Part shown: positions 60,124 to 64,000 of the stretch, in pieces | Layout: each line of letters opens with the position of its first letter | How positions within the stretch are numbered: the stretch's first letter is position 1 | NCBI GenBank assembly: GCA_025175895.1 | Contig: CM045989.1 | Coordinates: forward strand, 127,671,272-127,735,271 | DNA: 64,000 nt | Reading direction: 5' to 3' | Source: Wurfbainia villosa | Taxonomy: Eukaryota; Streptophyta; Magnoliopsida; Zingiberales; Zingiberaceae | Notes under the pieces: model-generated | Seen by the model: only the letters and a program-made list of their open reading frames with translations | The model's database searches: none | What the model was told of the DNA's origin: nothing | Position numbers and translations under genes: made by a program

Positions 60124-61569
60124 TGCTCATCACTTGGAGAGCCCTTCACCTTCTATGAGCACTAGCCCAGGTCCTTCCACTTCTCACCTTCCCAGCGAAG
60201 AGTTCTCCATCCCGATGCTCTCTATATCATCCTCCCCAGATTCCTCGCCAAACCAATCCCCTTTCGCAACTTCTTGCATACCAACCTCGCAGCCATCCAC
60301 ATTACACCTTCCCCCTCAGGTTCTTGATTCTTTGCCCCCGACCTCTATCCCTTTGAGCCTCCTTACCAGCGCTCCTTCTTCTTTTCCATTCGCACCTCCG
60401 ACACAACCTCTACCTCCTACCCTTATCCTCCCCATTATAAGTGAGCCTCCACCACTGGTGTCATCCATCCCCTCCTCTTCTTCTTCTCCCCAGGGCCTTC
60501 GGATCTTAAATTTGGAAGAACTGATCCCTCGGATGGAAGGCCTGCGCCATGCTTTAGAATTGGTATGTTTCTCCAATCAACTTCTTTAATTTTTCTTACT
60601 GAATGACTTCTTTTCAACAAACGGCTTACAGGCCCTTACTAACTACCAAGAATTGGATCGCTCCCTCCAACAATATCGAGCTCAATCTCTGAAGTTGGAA
60701 CAACAATAATGGGAGGATCTGATGGCTGCTCAAAATCGAGAGCGCCTCTTATCGCAGCAACTGCAACAATGTCAGGAGCAACTGACGGAAGCTCGCTACC
60801 AACATCGAAAAGATGCCGAGACTATAGCGGCATTGCAAGAGCAACAACGGGCTTACATAGAATCACTCTCAATCCGGTGGGATGTTCAGCCAGCACAGTT
60901 TGACAAGGAGGCCTCCCCTTCTCAAGAATTAATAAGTCTTCGAGGGTAGGTAACAGAGCTCCTTCAAGAGAAGCAACGAGACTCTGACATCACCTCCCAC
61001 CTACAGGTTCAGCATCAAAAAGCAGAGGATGTAATAGGGGACCTCCGCACTCGCCTGTTCAAGGAGGTACAAGAAAACCCCTCCCTCATAACTTCTAGGG
61101 TGCATGCTCATGCCCGTATACGCAGGCAAGAAACTTCCCTCCAGAGGTTGGGTAATGAGCTCATCCGCCCCAGATCCTACACCGAGGCGGTAGAAGGAAT
61201 TTCATCTTCAATGCGCCAGAATATGGTGGATATGACGAACCTCTTCCAACAGGACCAAACTTCCCGAGCCGATGATATCTAGGTCTTGGCAGATGCCATT
61301 ATGAAAATATCCCAGCGTTATAATGACATGCGCCGAGCCCTCCAGGAGCAACAAGAGAAGTGTCACAGGCTCCATCGGAACTGGAGTCCTGACCGCCCAA
61401 ACCGGCAGGAGCGGTTAGTCATCCTGCTACGTGCCACCTATCAAGACGGGTTTAATGAGGCAGTTCAGTAGTATGCTGACCAAGGACTTCCCCCTGCGAA
61501 CCATCCCACTCTATCCTTAAATTGGGAGGCCGGCTTCCGACGTTATCCTCCCGATCAGTTTAAGTTATA
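60124..61569 (+). pseudogene. Antisense ORF d of element T, second part (coiled coil, broken)
   Basis: After 39 duplicated bases (60124-60162) the Ser/Pro-rich frame continues (SPGPSTSHLPSEEFSIP, LNLEELIPRMEGLRHALEL). A candidate 69-bp intron (60563-60631, phase 0) leads into a Gln-rich coiled coil (LTNYQELDRSLQQYRAQS, LLSQQLQQCQEQLTEARYQH) and the tail WEAGFRRYPPDQFKL, stop at 61567-61569. The second exon keeps one frame for over 900 bp, with four in-frame TAA/TAG at positions where CAA/CAG would fit. It converges with pol, whose end is 190 bp away. Function unknown. Confidence 0.65.
60563..60631 (+). other. Candidate intron in antisense ORF d
   Basis: TTG|GTATGT to CTTACAG|GCC, 69 bp and T-rich. 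Both flanking exons are in the same phase, and removal joins the Ser/Pro region to the coiled coil. Confidence 0.5.
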
Positions 61570-61758
61570 ACTTGATGTATTGCTTCGGGACATGGCTCCC
61601 TTTTTATCTTCTTTTCTTTTTCATAGTTCACTACAAGGACTATAATACTACTATAAATAACTCATCAATCAAACTCGTATTCGCTATACATCTAATCAAT
61701 ATAACAAATTGTCAAATACATCCCTTCGGGAGCCCCTCAACTCCTTTTCTTTTATCCA
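61570..61758. other. T spacer between antisense ORF d and pol
   Basis: 189 bp, AT-rich, between two convergent coding ends. It may hold the 3' ends of both transcripts. Confidence 0.4.
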
Positions 61759-63238
61759 TCACTCCTTATACAGTGTGAAAAGGTTTCAAGTGGATAGCGT
61801 CCAGGGTCGAGGAAATTCCTTGCCCTGGTCATCCTTTAGATAATACGCTGACCCTGCTACGTAATGCGTCACTTCATAGGGCCCCTCCCAGTTTGGAGCT
61901 AACTTTCCAGGATCTCTAGCAGGATTAACTTTGTACAAAACCCAATCTCCCTCTTGAAATCTTCAGGGCATCACCTTTTTATTAAAGGCTTGCTGCACTC
62001 TCTGCTTGTAAAACTCTGCTCGCCTCTGTGACGTCTCCCTCTTTTCTTCCACTAAGTCCAACTCAGTGCTTCGAATAATCTGGTTCTGCTCTGGCTCATA
62101 ACTTTCCACTCGGGCGCTACTTAAGAGGGCTTCCATCGGAATAACGGCCTCCGTCCCATATACCAGGCTAAAAGGAGTTTCTCCTATTGCAGTTCTTTGT
62201 GTGGTTCGATAGGCCCATAAAATTCAAGGCAGTTCTTCCACCCAGTTCCCCCTCTGAGCCCCCAATTTAGTCTTCAACCCTTAAATGAGAATTCTATTAG
62301 TGACCTCAACTTGCCCGTTAGCTTGAGGGTGGGCCACCGAAGTAAAAGCTTGTTGGATATTGAGACTTTGGCACCATGCTTTGATTTTCTTGCCCTGGAA
62401 TTGTCGTCCATTATCGCTAACTAACCTCCGGGGAATACCATACCGACAGACGATATTCTTCCATAGGAATTGTATGACAGCATTCTCCGTAATTTTGGCA
62501 AGAGGCTCTGCTTCCACCCACTTGGAGAAATAATCCACCGCCACCAATAGGAATTTTTTCTGCAATGGTGCCACAGGCATAGGGCCCACTATATCCATTC
62601 CCCACTGGTCAAAAGGGCATGAAGCAACCACAACTTTCATTAATTCAGCCGGTTGTTCAGACCGGTTACTATGCTTTTGACAGGTTGGGCAAGTTTGCAC
62701 TATATGAGCCGCATCTTGTTGGAGGGTAGGCCAAAAATATCTCGCCAACAAGGCCTTTCTTGCCAAAGCTTTCCCCCCCCAAATGATTACTACAAAAACC
62801 TTCATGGATCTCCCGAAGTACCCATTCAACATCTTCACTTCCCAAACACTTCGGCAGAGGCCATCCAAAAGATGTCTTGTATAAATCTCCATTCAAGAGG
62901 GTGAATCGTTTGGCTCTGTTCATTAAAACAGATGTCGCCCCTTTTTCTTCGGGAACCTTTCCATGCTGTAGATAAGCTATGATGTCAGTCCTCCAATAAA
63001 GGACCGAATCCAGTTCGGGCATAGCCTTCTCCACATTGCATATCATTAGAGAAGTAGGGATTTCCACATAGACCATTTCAAATGACTTCACCCCTTCCAT
63101 AGCACTAGCCACCCGAGCCAATTCATTTGCCTTTCCGTTGTTCTCTCTCGAAATTTGCTTCAGGAGGACTTGATAAAAATGAGCTTTTTCTTTCTCAAAA
63201 GTTTTCAAATACTTTTGCAATCTTCCTTCCCAAACCAC
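61759..63238 (-). pseudogene. Element T pol, integrase (Ty3/gypsy Tat-type, broken)
   Basis: Linker with WEGRLQKYLKTFEKEKAHFY and ISRENNGKANELARVAS, then the integrase zinc region (HEGFCSNHLGG, CPTCQKH), and the core: QWGMDIVGPMPVA (Asp), RLVSDNGRQFQG (Asp), HPQANGQVEVTNR (Glu). The C-terminal part follows in pieces (WAYRTTQ, GDWVLYKVNPARDPGKLAP, NWEGPYEV) to a stop at 61759-61761. Breaks: a frameshift near 62780 and in-frame TAA/TGA that fit C-to-T change. The catalytic triad is intact. The GDWVLYKV-type module is typical of gypsy rather than copia integrase. Confidence 0.88.
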
Positions 63239-64000
63239 GAAAGAGCCTTGAAGTTGTGATATCGCCAGCTAGGAATCCGAGTGGACTAAAATCGAGGAAG
63301 CCCCTACAACTTTGGCAGCCTGTAACCCCGCTAAAATGGCTTCATACTCCACTTCATTATTAGACGCCCGATATCCCAGGCGTACGGCTATGCACGTCTC
63401 CTCTTTATCAGGGGAAATCAACAAGACTCCAACTCCGCTACCCGTGGATCTCGAAGAACCGTCCACAAATATGCTCCATGTATTTAACTCTTCTTTTTTT
63501 GCCGACGAGCTATTTCCCGAACCAAAAGGTACTTCCGCCAGAAAGTCAGCAAGCGCCTGGGCCTTAATAACGGTTCGGGGTTGGTAATAAATGTCATACT
63601 CGCTTAGCTCTACCACCCATTTAGCCAATCTCCCAGAAAAATTGGGCTTGGTGACCACCTTACCCAATTTACTATGAGTTAAAACAGTGATAGGATGAGC
63701 CAGAAAGTATGGCCTCAATTTGCGGGTTGTCATGACCAGAATATATGCCAACTTCTCTAGCTCGGTGTAACGAGATTCAACCCCCTTCAGGATATAGCTG
63801 GTATAATAAATAGGCTGTTGATGAGAACCTTCATGTTTCAGCAAAACTGAACTGATGGCTCCCTCTGAGACGGCCAAGTACATCCACAATGGCTCTCCGA
63901 CTATTGGTTTGGCCAATAACGAAAGTCCTGCTAGATACTTCTTCAACTCTTGGAAAGCCAGCTCGCACTAATCGTCCCATTGAAACTTGGTAGCTTTGCG
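63239..64000 (-). pseudogene. Element T pol, RT end and two RNase H domains (partial)
   Basis: From the window edge: end of RT (FQELKKYLAGLSLLAKPIVG), first RNase H (YLAVSEGAISSVLL, PIYYTSYILKGVESRYTELE, WVVELSEYDIYYQPR, QALADFLAE), then a second RNase H (WSIFVDGSSRSTGSGVGVLL, ASNNEVEYEAILAGL, ILVHSDS). The second domain keeps Asp, Glu, Asp and is of the archaeal-like type that marks Tat elements, as I recall. A TAG near 63950 and another at 63269-63271 interrupt the frame. Upstream RT, protease and Gag are outside the window. Confidence 0.88.

Larger units (their letters stand above)
29008..64000 (-). mobile_element. Element T: Ty3/gypsy, Tat-type, 3' part, with E and A nested
   Basis: Sense is minus. 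From right to left: RT end and first RNase H, a second (archaeal-like) RNase H, integrase, a long 3' region with plus-strand ORFs and a tandem array, and a putative 3' LTR. Dual RNase H and antisense ORFs downstream of pol are, to my knowledge, marks of the Tat lineage (Retand/Ogre relatives). E interrupts it at 36430-60123. Gag, protease, most of RT and the 5' LTR lie past 64000. Confidence 0.82.

Overview
This window is plant nuclear heterochromatin made almost entirely of nested LTR retrotransposons. I found no host gene, tRNA, rRNA, organelle DNA or CRISPR array. The angiosperm call rests on Ty1/copia elements of the Angela/BARE-like and SIRE/Maximus-like types, a Ty3/gypsy element of the Tat type, LTRs with initiator-Met-tRNA primer sites, and mutations in CAG/CTG and CG contexts typical of methylated plant DNA. 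A monocot is plausible but not proven.

Left half (1-27438): one copia element, B (minus strand), whose left LTR starts before the window. Its left LTR is split by copia element C (756-10065, minus, target duplication CTCTC). Its leader is split by copia element D (14738-24137, plus, target duplication TAATA). Its right LTR is split by a solo LTR, F (24563-25671). C and D belong to one family in opposite orientation, so they form a giant inverted repeat.

Middle (27439-29007): old DNA carrying a probable lone LTR (G, 27457-28905).

Right half (29008-64000): the 3' part of a Tat-type Ty3/gypsy element T (minus). It has a putative 3' LTR (29008-29606), a long 3' region with several ORFs on the opposite strand, an array of hairpin repeats (34390-35582), and the end of pol (two RNase H domains and integrase, 61759-64000). 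SIRE-type element E (36430-60123) sits inside the last antisense ORF. Directly after E's pol stop codon lies an A-family copia composite with three LTRs and two internal regions (38650-54489), flanked by CTTCA on both sides. Nesting is therefore three deep: T, then E, then A.

Most notable: (1) A and B, which are separate insertions, share the same internal deletions in Gag and reverse transcriptase, so they look like a non-autonomous family moved in trans. (2) The A composite carries three LTRs inside a single target duplication, and its middle LTR is the odd one out. (3) T contains about 21 tandem hairpins whose stems change in a compensating way. (4) T carries spliced-looking antisense ORFs in which the stop codons I read are mostly explained by C-to-T change. 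(5) E lacks the first 373 bp of its 5' LTR and is flanked by a 39-bp target duplication. (6) Differences between near-identical copies pile up at CAG/CTG, including small indels, which may be a methylation-linked sequencing artefact.
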